DNA of 64,000 nucleotides. Source: Verrucomicrobiota bacterium. GTDB lineage: Bacteria > Verrucomicrobiota > Verrucomicrobiia > Opitutales > Opitutaceae. Position 1 is the first letter of the stretch, and each line of letters starts with the position of its first letter. Positions 17,084 through 25,673 of this stretch are shown here, in pieces. The DNA lies in assembly GCA_016222805.1 (NCBI GenBank), contig JACRQG010000046.1, forward strand, positions 186,001 to 250,000, given 5' to 3'. Both the position numbers and the translations under genes were made by a program. The notes under the pieces are model-generated. The model made no database searches. It saw nothing but the letters and a program-made list of their open reading frames with translations, and had not been told where the DNA came from.

Positions 17084-18883
17084 TTTGGCCGGCCCTCCCA
17101 GCCTCCACGCCTCGCCGAAGTAAAACGTGTCGGCGTCCTTCAACTCGAGGTTGTGGTGGCTGTAGTACGATCGCGCCGTGGTCATGCGCCCGGCGGGCCA
17201 ATCGAGTTCCACGCCCTGGCGCACCAACTCGCGCTGGAAGTCGGCCAGATGAGCGGGCGTATTACGGACCTGCCGTGGCCGCAGGTTGTGCTGCAGACAA
17301 AAGGCGGCGACCGCGCCCGCGGACTCCCCGATATTCCACTCCGTCGGGTGGACACGGAAGGCCCCGTTGGTGACCGCGGTGACGCCGAGGTTCTTTCCCG
17401 CCGGCAGCAGGTTCTCCACCCGCACCGGAATCAGCGCCCCGAGGGGAATCTGCTGCAGCCAGTGTTTGCCGTGGGCGACCTCGGTGATGCTGCCGCCGCC
17501 GCCCCGCGCGGTCCGGTGGATGTCGACGCGATAGCCGCTGACCCCGACGGTGTCCGCGAACTTCACCGGACCGGTGGCATTACCCGGCGAGTCCGTGCGA
17601 AAGTGCTGCTCCCGCACGGTGAACTCCGCCTGCAGCCGGCGTGCCTCCCGCACATACGGGAAAGGCGCGAGTCCGTCGGGTGTATCGAACACCTCGGTGC
17701 AGGGGCGCAGCCCCGGGTAGCCCTTTCTCCCGGTCGCCGGATTGGGCGCCTCGGTCTGCAGCCAGTGAATCACGCTCAGGCTCAATTGCCGGGCCGCCGC
17801 GAGGTGCTGGCGGCGCTCCGCCTCTCCTACCCCGCAGAGGGGGCCGAGGTGATACTCGTTGGCGTGCCAGATCGCCACGGTGCGGTCGCTCGGATAAGCC
17901 CCGGCGACGAAGTTCTCGCGGCACCGAATCCGCCGGAAGCTCCAGGTGCTCGCAACGTAGGCACCCGGCCGCACCGCCCGGGCAAAATGATCCTGTTTCA
18001 CGCCGAACAGATCCGGGAGCGTGAACTTCGGCTCGGCACCGCGGGAACTCTGCGCCGCCCGCCAGAAGGCGTAGTCGCGGGGTCGGGCGATGACATGGTT
18101 CTCTCCCGGGCGGTGTTCGAGCGCGAAGACATGGGTGAACACCATCTGCTCCCGCGGCTGGGCCCCCACTTCGGACGCCAGCGGCTCGCCGGTGACCGCA
18201 CGCGCCTCGGCCCCGACAACCGATTCGATTCGCCCCAGTTCCAGGACATCACCGAGTTCGGTTCCGTCCAGGAAGTACTCCCCGGTTGCGACTGTGTCGG
18301 CGCCGGAATCCTCGTCCCGCAGCGTCACGGCCCGCACACGGTCTCCGTCCAGTGCGACCGCCACCGGTCGATGTCGCAACCAGAGGCGCACCCGGCCGGA
18401 CGCGAGGTGGGGTGCCAGCATCTCGTACAAGACCGCGAGTCCCACGCGCGGCTCGAAGCACAGCTTGCTCACCCAGCCGGCCCCGGGGTTGAGAGTCGCG
18501 TCGCCCCGCGCGGCCGCACTCAACGGCGTGTGGCGACGGTAATACGCACGCACTCCCGCACGGAATTCGGCGTAGCTGCGCGTTCGGCCATACTCCTCCG
18601 CCCAGGGATGTTCGTCGAGCGGCACACCCTGGGCGGTGGCTTGACCGCCAATCCAAGAGGTCTCCTCGGTGAGCAAGACGCTGCGTCCCATCCGTGCGGC
18701 GGCCAAGGCGGCGGCCACCCCGCCCAGGCTGGCTCCGATCACCACCACCTCCGCACGCGCCTCCCGACCCGGCGCGGCGGCACCCGCAATCGCCGCCTCC
18801 AGCCGCGGGCGCAGGCCCAGGGGAAGGAGGCCGGCTCCCGCCGCCAGGCTGGTTCTAAGGAAGCTCCGCCGGCGCCAGATCAT
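17060..18883 (-). CDS. FAD-dependent oxidoreductase with Tat-like signal
   Basis: 607 residues from the ATG at 18883, chosen because it directly precedes 'IWRRRSFLRTSLAAGAG', a twin-arginine-like export signal; a longer upstream frame lacks coding character. FAD motif 'VVVIGASLGGVAAALAAARMGRSVLLTEE', then 'WIGGQATAQGVP' and 'YFLDGTELGDVLELG'. The C-terminal part ('YRVDIHRTARGG', 'IPLGALIPVRVENLLPAGKNLGVT', 'GESAGAVAAFCL') is the FAD_oxidored ending, as in the protein at 15199, but with large insertions. Probably periplasmic and acts on a sugar or uronate-type substrate, unknown. Its last eight or so residues derive from the repeat that covers the stop codon. Confidence 0.85.
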   Translation of the reverse strand: MIWRRRSFLRTSLAAGAGLLPLGLRPRLEAAIAGAAAPGREARAEVVVIGASLGGVAAALAAARMGRSVLLTEETSWIGGQATAQGVPLDEHPWAEEYGRTRSYAEFRAGVRAYYRRHTPLSAAARGDATLNPGAGWVSKLCFEPRVGLAVLYEMLAPHLASGRVRLWLRHRPVAVALDGDRVRAVTLRDEDSGADTVATGEYFLDGTELGDVLELGRIESVVGAEARAVTGEPLASEVGAQPREQMVFTHVFALEHRPGENHVIARPRDYAFWRAAQSSRGAEPKFTLPDLFGVKQDHFARAVRPGAYVASTWSFRRIRCRENFVAGAYPSDRTVAIWHANEYHLGPLCGVGEAERRQHLAAARQLSLSVIHWLQTEAPNPATGRKGYPGLRPCTEVFDTPDGLAPFPYVREARRLQAEFTVREQHFRTDSPGNATGPVKFADTVGVSGYRVDIHRTARGGGGSITEVAHGKHWLQQIPLGALIPVRVENLLPAGKNLGVTAVTNGAFRVHPTEWNIGESAGAVAAFCLQHNLRPRQVRNTPAHLADFQRELVRQGVELDWPAGRMTTARSYYSHHNLELKDADTFYFGEAWRLGGPAKGSEGKRD

Positions 18884-19111
18884 GGCGCGGCCGGGAATGC
18901 CGGAATTGGGGGGCTGGGGTGGGCAGGGCATCGCGGGCCGGCCGGAACGGACGGGGCCCGGCCGTCGAAATGGTCGCGTCCCGGTCCCGCAGGCCAACGC
19001 CGGAGTCCTGGCCTTTTTTTGAGACCAAGGGGCAAAAGGGTCCGCCCCCCGGGTGCGGTGGGCGGTCGTGGCCCGTCCGGGCCAGCGAGACCGATCCTCT
19101 CTTTTGGCGAA

Positions 19112-20419
19112 TCAACCGGCCGCGTTTGTCCGGCGCTGCACTGCGCGGGCCAGATCCCGATCGAGGAACTTCAGGTAGGCCAGCAGCAGTCCGCCGGCCA
19201 CCAGCGCGATGATAATCGGCACGAGGCCGAAGACGGTCTGAAAGCCCAACGACTCCCGGTACCGGCCCACCGCGAGTGCTCCCACCCCGCCACAAAGGGA
19301 ATTGAGGCAGTTGGAGATCCCGATGGCCGTCGAGCGTTTCTCCGGAGTCACGAGCTCGAAGATTAAGGGATGGCTGTTGAGTTCCCCGAAGGCGCGGCAC
19401 AGCTGGAACAGAAACGCGCTGCCGAGCACGATCGCCGGGCCGGTGGCCACCGAAAACAGAATCGGCCACGGGAGCGCCAACACGTAGAAACCCAGAAGGA
19501 GCGCCATCCGCCGCTTGGGCTGCCTGGCGCCGACGTAATCCGACAGCAGGCCGCCGCCGAGCGCCCCCAGAAACACCGGACCGGTGATGGCCAGATTACC
19601 GAAGAAACCCGACTGCGTCAGGTTCATCTTGAAACTCTCGTAGAGGAACAGCGGCAGCCAGGTGATGAGCATCCACGCGCCAAGCGAGAAGATCGCCACC
19701 GCCACCATGATCGCGACCACCGAGGGCGTCCGCAGGATCTCCGCGACCGTCGCCCCCAGGCTCGCCTGCACCCGCGGCGCGGCGGGTCCGCCCGCGCCGT
19801 CGCTCGTCCCCACCGGGATGTCGCGCAGGAACAACGCCTGGAGCAGGGCGAGCGCGAGGCCCGCCCCGCCCAGCACGATCAGCGTCGGCCGCCATCCGTA
19901 ATGGTCACCGATCCAGCCCGCGCCGGCGCCGCCCACGATCGGTCCGAGGTTCATGCCGATGACGAGCGCCGCCACCGCCTTGGCCCGCGTCGCGGTGGTA
20001 TGGTAGTCGGCCACGAGGGCCAGGGCCGCGGGAATGTAGAACGCCTCCGTCACCGCCAACAGCACCCGCGTCGTCATCAACTGCGCGGGCGAGGCGGCCA
20101 GACCCGCCGCCACGGTCACCAGGCTCCAGAGCGTCAGGCACCCGACGATGACTTTCTGCCGCGACAGACGATCCCCAAAGAACCCGGCCAACGGGGAACA
20201 AAGGGCATAGGTCCAAAGGAAGACGGTCATCAGCGCGCCGACAAACAGATCGGACAGCATCAGTTCCTTCCGGATGAGCGGCATCACGGAGAAGATGACC
20301 ACGCGATCCTCGAGGTTCAGGAACCCCGAGAAGAAAAGCAGACCAACCACGACCCACTTGTAGCCGGGGCTGCGCGCCAGCGCTTCCCTCCAGGCCCGGA
20401 ATCCGTTTCCGCCGCTCAT
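19112..20419 (-). CDS. MFS transporter
   Basis: 435 residues from the ATG at 20419. Major facilitator with the expected hydrophobic segments and the loop-2/3 motif 'GFFGDRLSRQKVIVG' (canonical G-x-L-aD-r-x-G-r-r type). 'NLEDRVVIFSVMPLIRKEL' in helix 1 resembles the anion:cation symporter and hexuronate carriers. The second half has 'GGGLLSDYVGARQPKRRM'. It probably imports a sugar acid or small glycoside made by the periplasmic enzymes nearby. It is separated from the FAD oxidoreductase by 228 bases that hold a GC-rich hairpin, so it may be its own unit. Substrate cannot be derived from sequence. Confidence 0.88.
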   Translation of the reverse strand: MSGGNGFRAWREALARSPGYKWVVVGLLFFSGFLNLEDRVVIFSVMPLIRKELMLSDLFVGALMTVFLWTYALCSPLAGFFGDRLSRQKVIVGCLTLWSLVTVAAGLAASPAQLMTTRVLLAVTEAFYIPAALALVADYHTTATRAKAVAALVIGMNLGPIVGGAGAGWIGDHYGWRPTLIVLGGAGLALALLQALFLRDIPVGTSDGAGGPAAPRVQASLGATVAEILRTPSVVAIMVAVAIFSLGAWMLITWLPLFLYESFKMNLTQSGFFGNLAITGPVFLGALGGGLLSDYVGARQPKRRMALLLGFYVLALPWPILFSVATGPAIVLGSAFLFQLCRAFGELNSHPLIFELVTPEKRSTAIGISNCLNSLCGGVGALAVGRYRESLGFQTVFGLVPIIIALVAGGLLLAYLKFLDRDLARAVQRRTNAAG

Positions 20420-20540
20420 GATCGCCCCCCCGATCCCGGGCCCACCCACCCCCGCCCGGCGGTCCCGCCCCGCAGGCTCGTTGGCATGAAGATCGTGGGA
20501 GCCATGCACATCCTAGCGAAGCACGGCCTCAGACCTCTTC

Positions 20541-20611
20541 AACCACGATGAACACCAATGGACACAGGTGAGGCGGTCTTCATCCGGGTTCATTGGTGTC
20601 CATCCGTGGTT
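20541..20611. repeat. Interspersed inverted repeat (copy 2)
   Basis: Left arm 20541-20563 pairs with right arm 20588-20611 at 21 of 24 positions with one gap; the loop is 24 bases. Arms are AACCACG.ATGAACACCAATGGAC and its complement, related to the arms of the element at 16899-17025. It lies in the 245-base gap between the MFS gene start and the dehydrogenase stop, where no other feature is visible. Confidence 0.75.
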
Positions 20612-20664
20612 CGCTGTTTTTGGGAACTCGACTTGTCCACGCTACGATTCGGGTTTCGAGGATT

Positions 20665-21684
20665 TTAGGCTCCGGCGAGCTGCGCCGCGGTCAGCTCATT
20701 CAGCAGCGGCCGGCCGCCCGCGTAGCGCACGAGATTGAGCGTGAAGATCTCCCAGAGCCGGATTCGGAACTTGGGACTCAGGCTCGAGCCGGAGATGTGC
20801 GGGGTGAAGATCACGTTGGGAAAGGCCCAGAGAGGGTGATCGGGCGGCATCGGGTAATGGTAGTGGGTGTCGATCGCCGCGCCGGCGATCCAATTCTCCC
20901 GCAGGGCGCGCAGCAGCGCCTCCTCGCGCACGATCGGGCCGCGCGCCGGATTCAACAAGTACGCCGTGCGCGGCAAGGCCCGCAGTTCCCGCTCTCCAAT
21001 CAGGCCCTCCGTCGCCTTGGTCAACGGCATCGCCACCACGAGAAAATCCAGCCCGGCGAGAAACTTACTTTCCTCTCCGTTCCGGAAGACCCGGTGCGGC
21101 AGCACCCCCTCGGGATCACCGGTGCCCGGGACGCCATACACCTCGCCCACCGGGCCCACGCCGTGGCGCGTCAGGACATGCACCTGCAGACCGAACTGGC
21201 GCGCGAGCCGTGCTGTCTCGCGGCCGATGCCACCATAGCCCCACAGCCCGACCGTCAGCCCCCGAACCTCGCGCTGGAAGCGAGCCCCGCGATCCCACAC
21301 CCGGGCCTCCTGGTGGCGCATCATCTGCGGGAGATCGCGGACCAGGTTGACCATCATCGCCAGATTCCACTCCGCAATCGGCACATCGAAACAGCCGCGG
21401 GCGTTGGTAGCTCGGATCCCCCGGGCCGGAAGACCCAGGCCGAAAAGCTGCGTGTAACCGGTGGAGGCTATCTGCACCCACTTCAGGGCGCGCAGATCCG
21501 CGATATTCTGCGGTGGAAACGTGCAGAAGAGCACCTCGACGTCGCACAGGCGCGCCGGGTCGAGCGCGCGCACGTGCTCGGCCGGCGTGTCAATCACGTC
21601 GACGGCATAGGCCATCGATCCCTGCAGGCTGGCGAGAGCCGCAGGCTCCGCCGCCACGTCGACGAGGATCTTGATGGGCTTCAC
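20665..21684 (-). CDS. D-isomer-specific 2-hydroxyacid dehydrogenase-like protein, catalytic Glu replaced
   Basis: 339 residues. NAD-binding motif 'GYGGIG' at 149-154, substrate-binding Arg in 'NPARGPIV' (R248), general-base His in 'TPHISG' (H296). The Glu that normally precedes the Pro in 'DVFxxEP' is Tyr here ('IDTHYHYPMP', Y277), so the usual His-Glu relay is missing. Compare the protein at 57859, which keeps it (VREP). The gene starts inside the stop of the dehydratase gene at 21681 (ATGA, 4-base overlap), pointing to a shared pathway: the dehydratase would make a 2-keto-3-deoxy acid and this protein could reduce a keto acid. It may have changed specificity or lost activity. Confidence 0.85.
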   Translation of the reverse strand: MKPIKILVDVAAEPAALASLQGSMAYAVDVIDTPAEHVRALDPARLCDVEVLFCTFPPQNIADLRALKWVQIASTGYTQLFGLGLPARGIRATNARGCFDVPIAEWNLAMMVNLVRDLPQMMRHQEARVWDRGARFQREVRGLTVGLWGYGGIGRETARLARQFGLQVHVLTRHGVGPVGEVYGVPGTGDPEGVLPHRVFRNGEESKFLAGLDFLVVAMPLTKATEGLIGERELRALPRTAYLLNPARGPIVREEALLRALRENWIAGAAIDTHYHYPMPPDHPLWAFPNVIFTPHISGSSLSPKFRIRLWEIFTLNLVRYAGGRPLLNELTAAQLAGA

Positions 21685-22895
21685 GTCGACAGGACCTTGC
21701 CCGGCACGCTGTTGAACTCCCCGCTGCCCGGCTGGAACGGATACCGGCGCTTGATTTCGTCCGTCAGCACCACGCCCAAACCCGGCCGGTCGGGCGGCAG
21801 CACGTAACCGTCCTTCATCACCAGGCCGCCATCGATCACGTCAGCATGCAGGCCCGCGTAGTCCGGCGCCACCTCAAGGATGCAGGTGTTGGGCGCGGCG
21901 AATCCCGCATGGATGTTCTGCATGAGCGAGCCGCCCGCGCCCCACGCGTGGGTGGCCACCTGGCGGCCGCGATCCGCCATCATCCGCGCCACTTTCATGA
22001 ACTCCCCCAGTCCGCCGGTGAACGAGGCGTCCGGCTGCCCGATGTCGAACGACTCCTCCTCCGCAAACACCCGCCACTCGTAGGCCGCCGTGAGGCACTC
22101 GCCGCCGGCGATCGGCACCGTGGTCGCGCGGCAGAGCTCCGCGTAGCCCCAGGGATCCGTGTACGGCAGGGGTTCCTCGAAGAAGAACAGATCGTACGGC
22201 TCCGTCGCCTTGGCCGCAGCGACGGCAATCTCCAGCGTCCACGTCTCGCCCGGGCTGTTGCCCATGTGCCCGTCGAGCATGAGCCATGCGTCCGGCCCGG
22301 CATGCGTCCGCATGAAGGCGAGCTTGTCGGCCTCGAAGTCCGCGGCCTCGGCCGGCGTCATCGGCGTGTACCAGCCCCGGCCGGGCGTCAGGCTGCCCGT
22401 CGCGACTTTCAGGCCGCGAAAGCCCAGGGAGAAATAGTGATCGATCTTTCGCGCGAGCTTGTCCTTGGGATAGTTGCTCGGTCCGCCCGTGGCATAGGCC
22501 GGCAGCCGCTCGTGACGGCACCCGCCGAGGAGCACGTGCACCGGCAGGCCGAGCTGCTTGCCCTTCAGATCCCACAACGCCGCCTCGATGCCATTGAGCA
22601 CCGAGGCGCCCAGGCCCACGCGGCACCAGAAGTTCCCGCAATGGTACATCCGCCGCCAGAGTTCGGGAATATCCTCCACCGTCTGCCCGATCACGATCGG
22701 GGCAAAAAAATCCACAATCGCGGGCACAGCCTCCGGGCAGAAGTACCCGGCGTAGGTTTCGCCGATGCCGGTGTGCGGGCCGTCGGTCAGGACTTCGATG
22801 AAGGCGGCGCTGCGCAACTGCCGCGCTTCGCGGAGAAAGGGGTCGTGGGTGCACGGCCCGGTGAGGAGCGTGGTGCGGACGGCGGTGATCATCAT
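21681..22895 (-). CDS. Mandelate racemase/muconate lactonizing-type sugar-acid dehydratase (enolase superfamily)
   Basis: 404 residues from the ATG at 22895 (another ATG follows directly at 22892). Enolase-superfamily barrel: Lys in 'GFRGLKVATG' (K163), metal ligands in 'LMLDGHMG' (D208, with H210), 'FFFEEPL' (E240) and 'AGGECL' (E266), and the general base in 'ATHAWG' (H316). This arrangement fits acid-sugar dehydratases of the MR subgroup (for example galactonate or rhamnonate dehydratase); the exact sugar is open. It is transcribed divergently from the GntR/LacI-type regulator with 68 bases between starts, so the operator at 22948-22964 could control both. It overlaps the dehydrogenase gene by 4 bases. 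Confidence 0.9.
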   Translation of the reverse strand: MMITAVRTTLLTGPCTHDPFLREARQLRSAAFIEVLTDGPHTGIGETYAGYFCPEAVPAIVDFFAPIVIGQTVEDIPELWRRMYHCGNFWCRVGLGASVLNGIEAALWDLKGKQLGLPVHVLLGGCRHERLPAYATGGPSNYPKDKLARKIDHYFSLGFRGLKVATGSLTPGRGWYTPMTPAEAADFEADKLAFMRTHAGPDAWLMLDGHMGNSPGETWTLEIAVAAAKATEPYDLFFFEEPLPYTDPWGYAELCRATTVPIAGGECLTAAYEWRVFAEEESFDIGQPDASFTGGLGEFMKVARMMADRGRQVATHAWGAGGSLMQNIHAGFAAPNTCILEVAPDYAGLHADVIDGGLVMKDGYVLPPDRPGLGVVLTDEIKRRYPFQPGSGEFNSVPGKVLST

Positions 22896-22947
22896 CGCGA
22901 GACGGCAAAGTGCCGGGGCGCAAAGAGAATTGAAAGGTGGTCGCGCC

Positions 22948-22964
22948 TGCCAAAACTGCTGGCA
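22948..22964. promoter_or_regulatory. Proposed operator TGCCAAAACTGCTGGCA
   Basis: A 17-base element with inverted half-sites TGCCA/TGGCA. It lies between the divergent dehydratase and regulator genes, and its last base is the A of the regulator ATG at 22964. An almost identical element (14 of 17 positions) lies at 36953-36969 before the TonB receptor operon. Two such matches, both in front of genes of the same locus, favour a real operator for the adjacent regulator. Binding is inferred. Confidence 0.7.
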
Positions 22965-24067
22965 TGTTGGCGCCCCGAGGAAATCCGTCATGGGAAGTCG
23001 CCCGCGGCAGCCTGGCCGCCCGCGCCGCCGCGTTGCTGCGCGACGCGATCCATGCGGGAGAGCTCCGGGATCCGCTCCCGGGCGAGCATGAACTTGCCCG
23101 CCGCCTTGAAATCAGCCGCCCCTCCGTCGGCGCCGCCCTGGCCACGCTGGCGGCCGAAGGTCTGATCATCGTGCGCCAGGGCTGCCGCTCGCGCCTCGCC
23201 CCGCGGGCCCGGCGGCGCGCCCCCGCCCTGCCGGCCTCCGCCTGCATCGTGCTGCCGTCGTCCACGGATGAGATGTACCAGAGGCAGGATCACATCCGGC
23301 TCGAATTGCGGGCCCGCTTCGCCAGCCGCGGGATCAAATGGAACGAGGTCGCCTGCCCGCCGCTGTTTGGCCAACGGCCGGAGAAACACCTGCCAAAGCT
23401 GGTGGCCAGCCGTCAGCACACCTGCTGGATTCTGCGCATGGCGCCGGAGAAGACCCAGCGGGTGTTCGCGGACGCCGGACTGCCAACGCTCAACATCGGC
23501 ACCTGTTATCCCGGCATCCAGCTGCCCTCCGTGGATGCGGATTTCGACGCCGTGGGCTTTCACGCGGCGAGTACGATCCTGGCCCGCGGGCATACCCGCA
23601 TCGGCCTTATCCTCCCCTTGGAACGCCGGGCCGGGGACGACGCCTGCCGGCTGGGATTTCGACGCCGGATCGGTCAGGCGTCTCCCGGGACGGAGCTGAC
23701 CGAAATCGCCGCCCCGGAAGATCCCGGCCGGTTTCGCGCTCGCCTCGACCCGATTCTCCGCGCCCCGCGCCGGCCGACGGTTCTCTTCACGATGCGCCAG
23801 CCGCTGACGCTCGTCACGCTGCTGCACGTGCTGGCCTCGGGCCTGCAAGTGCCGCAGGAGATCTCCCTGGTGTCGCGCGACAGTCATCCGCTGTTTGAAG
23901 CCGCCATTCCCGAGCTCACACGCTACGAAGGCGCCACCTCCGCGCTCGCCAACCGCATCGTGCGCATCACCGCCAACCTGCTCGCCGGCCGGCACGTCGC
24001 CCCGCGGCCGTCGCTGGTCACGCCCGTGTTTGTGCCCGGAGGAACCCTCGCCGACCTGCGGCGCTGA
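22964..24067 (+). CDS. GntR-type winged-helix / LacI-type sensor hybrid transcriptional regulator
   Basis: 367 residues from ATG 22964; a GTG at 22937 would add nine residues and place the operator inside the gene. N-terminal GntR winged helix (~10-75): 'LAARAAALLRDAIHAGEL', 'PLPGEHELARRLEISRPSVGAALATL', 'GLIIVRQG'. The remainder is a periplasmic-binding-protein-like sensor of the LacI/GalR kind ('ASTILARGHTRIGLILPLE', 'VPQEISLVSRDSHPLF'). This AraR-like combination usually senses a sugar or sugar derivative. It is convergent with the SIAE-type esterase gene (7-base gap) and divergent from the dehydratase. The shared 17-base operators suggest it controls itself, the dehydratase and the operon from 36866. 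Confidence 0.87.
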   Translation: MLAPRGNPSWEVARGSLAARAAALLRDAIHAGELRDPLPGEHELARRLEISRPSVGAALATLAAEGLIIVRQGCRSRLAPRARRRAPALPASACIVLPSSTDEMYQRQDHIRLELRARFASRGIKWNEVACPPLFGQRPEKHLPKLVASRQHTCWILRMAPEKTQRVFADAGLPTLNIGTCYPGIQLPSVDADFDAVGFHAASTILARGHTRIGLILPLERRAGDDACRLGFRRRIGQASPGTELTEIAAPEDPGRFRARLDPILRAPRRPTVLFTMRQPLTLVTLLHVLASGLQVPQEISLVSRDSHPLFEAAIPELTRYEGATSALANRIVRITANLLAGRHVAPRPSLVTPVFVPGGTLADLRR

Positions 24068-24074
24068 GCCGGCC

Positions 24075-25673
24075 CTACTTCAGCCCGTGGGTGGACTCCG
24101 GCCACTCATCCGTTCGAAACGGCGACGCCGGCAGGCCAGCGCGATTGAAGAGATTCCCGTCGGGATCATCCGCCCAGGCGTAACGAACCGCAACCGGCAT
24201 CGGCACCTGAGGGCTGCGCACGATAACGGTGTCACCCTCGATGCCGGCCTCCGCCGGATGAAACCTCCGATCCTCGCCCGCGACCGCAAAACCCCGCAGT
24301 CCCTCGCCTCCGCGCGTCGCGAGACCTGATCCGCCCGTCGCGAAACGGACCATCGCCGCCCCTCCCTCGAAGCGCAGGCCCGCATAGCTCGGCCCGGACG
24401 ACACGACTTCCTGGCCGTAAACCTTGGCCAGCGCCAGCCGCGCCAGCCGCTCGCCCACCGGACGCTTGTTCCGCGGGTGAATGTGATCCTCCCCCGCGTC
24501 CAGCGCGACCGCCAGGTGGGTGTGCGGCACAGTCTGCGCCGTCCGCAGTTGCGCTTCCCGCAACTCCGCCCACGCGGAAATGCCAACCACCTTCGGCGGC
24601 TGGCCGGGCACGCCAAGGCGCGGCAACTGGACGATCAAGAACGGCATCTCCTCCCGCCCCCACCCCGACCGCCAATCGTGGATCATCGCCGGCAGGAGTC
24701 GCTGGTACAGCCACGCCTTGGACGCGTTGCCTTCTCCCTGATACCAGAGCGCGCCGCTGACGGAGACCGGGAACAGCGGCGCGATGCGGGCGTGGAAGAG
24801 GCCCGCCGGCAGATTGCGATGGCCGGCATGCCAATAGGGAGGAATGGGCTTGGCGTCCGCCGGCGAACCATCGCGCCGCCAGGCTTGCAGCCGCTCCTCG
24901 TATTTCTGCTGCTCCGCCGGAAACGCCTCCATGCCCTGCCGCACCCACGCCAGGTGTGGGGCGAAGTCCGGATCGGAAGCCAGGGCCGCCGGGCTCATCC
25001 ACGCCTGGATGTGGGTACCGCCCCAGGAGGTATCGATCAACCCCACCGGCCGCCGCAGCGCCCGATGCAAGTGCTCGCCGAAAAAGTAGGCCACCCCGGA
25101 AAAATCGCCAGCCGTCGCCGGCGAGCAGACCTTCCACTCTCCCTCCACGTCTTCGCGCGGCCCGGGCGACGAGGCGTTCTTCGTGCGCGAAACGAGAAAG
25201 TAACGTATCCCCGGATGCTGCGCTGCCTGAATCTCCGCCTCGGAGTCCAGCACCCCGCGGTCATCCTTGTGTTTGTACGCCATGGTCATCGCCATGTTTG
25301 ACTGACCGGCGCAGATCCACACCTCGCCGCAGAGGACGTCGCGAATGCGAATCGTGTTGGTCGAGCGCAGGGTAATCTCGTGTGGGCCGGCCTCCGCCGG
25401 CGGGGCCATCGTCGTCCGCCAGCGTCCCGCCGTATCGGCGGTCACGCGGTGTGCGCTCTGCCGCCAGCTGACCGCGATCTCCACCGGCTCTGCGGGTTGG
25501 GCCCTGCCCCAGATCACGACGGGAGCGCCCGCCTGCAACACGAGGTGGTCGCTGAAAAACGAAGAGACGCTCACCTCGGCCCGCGGAGCCACCCCTCCGG
25601 CGGCCAGCGCGCCCCCAAGCCAGGCCACCCGGAGAAGTCGCGCGGTGCTCACCCTTCGCCTCTCGCGATTCAT
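24075..25673 (-). CDS. Sialate O-acetylesterase-like secreted esterase (SGNH-type)
   Basis: 532 residues from the ATG at 25673. Signal peptide (LLRVAWLGGALAAGGVAPRAE), N-terminal beta domain ('FFSDHLVLQAGAPVVIWG'), then the esterase domain with the Ser motif 'WICAGQSNMAM', the block 'GLIDTSWGGTHIQAWMS', 'GALWYQGEGNA' and the C-terminal Asp-His pair region 'LDAGEDHIHPRNK'. Such proteins remove acetyl groups from sialic acid or plant/algal polysaccharides. It overlaps the fusion gene by 4 bases (ATGA) and is the last gene of the operon from 36866. Its presence implies that the substrate carries O-acetyl or similar esters. Confidence 0.88.
   Translation of the reverse strand: MNRERRRVSTARLLRVAWLGGALAAGGVAPRAEVSVSSFFSDHLVLQAGAPVVIWGRAQPAEPVEIAVSWRQSAHRVTADTAGRWRTTMAPPAEAGPHEITLRSTNTIRIRDVLCGEVWICAGQSNMAMTMAYKHKDDRGVLDSEAEIQAAQHPGIRYFLVSRTKNASSPGPREDVEGEWKVCSPATAGDFSGVAYFFGEHLHRALRRPVGLIDTSWGGTHIQAWMSPAALASDPDFAPHLAWVRQGMEAFPAEQQKYEERLQAWRRDGSPADAKPIPPYWHAGHRNLPAGLFHARIAPLFPVSVSGALWYQGEGNASKAWLYQRLLPAMIHDWRSGWGREEMPFLIVQLPRLGVPGQPPKVVGISAWAELREAQLRTAQTVPHTHLAVALDAGEDHIHPRNKRPVGERLARLALAKVYGQEVVSSGPSYAGLRFEGGAAMVRFATGGSGLATRGGEGLRGFAVAGEDRRFHPAEAGIEGDTVIVRSPQVPMPVAVRYAWADDPDGNLFNRAGLPASPFRTDEWPESTHGLK

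Noticed and set aside
19013-19070. T7 run next to a GC-rich hairpin downstream of the MFS gene
   Set aside because: The hairpin and the T-run are on the wrong strand and in the wrong order for an intrinsic terminator of the minus-strand MFS gene.
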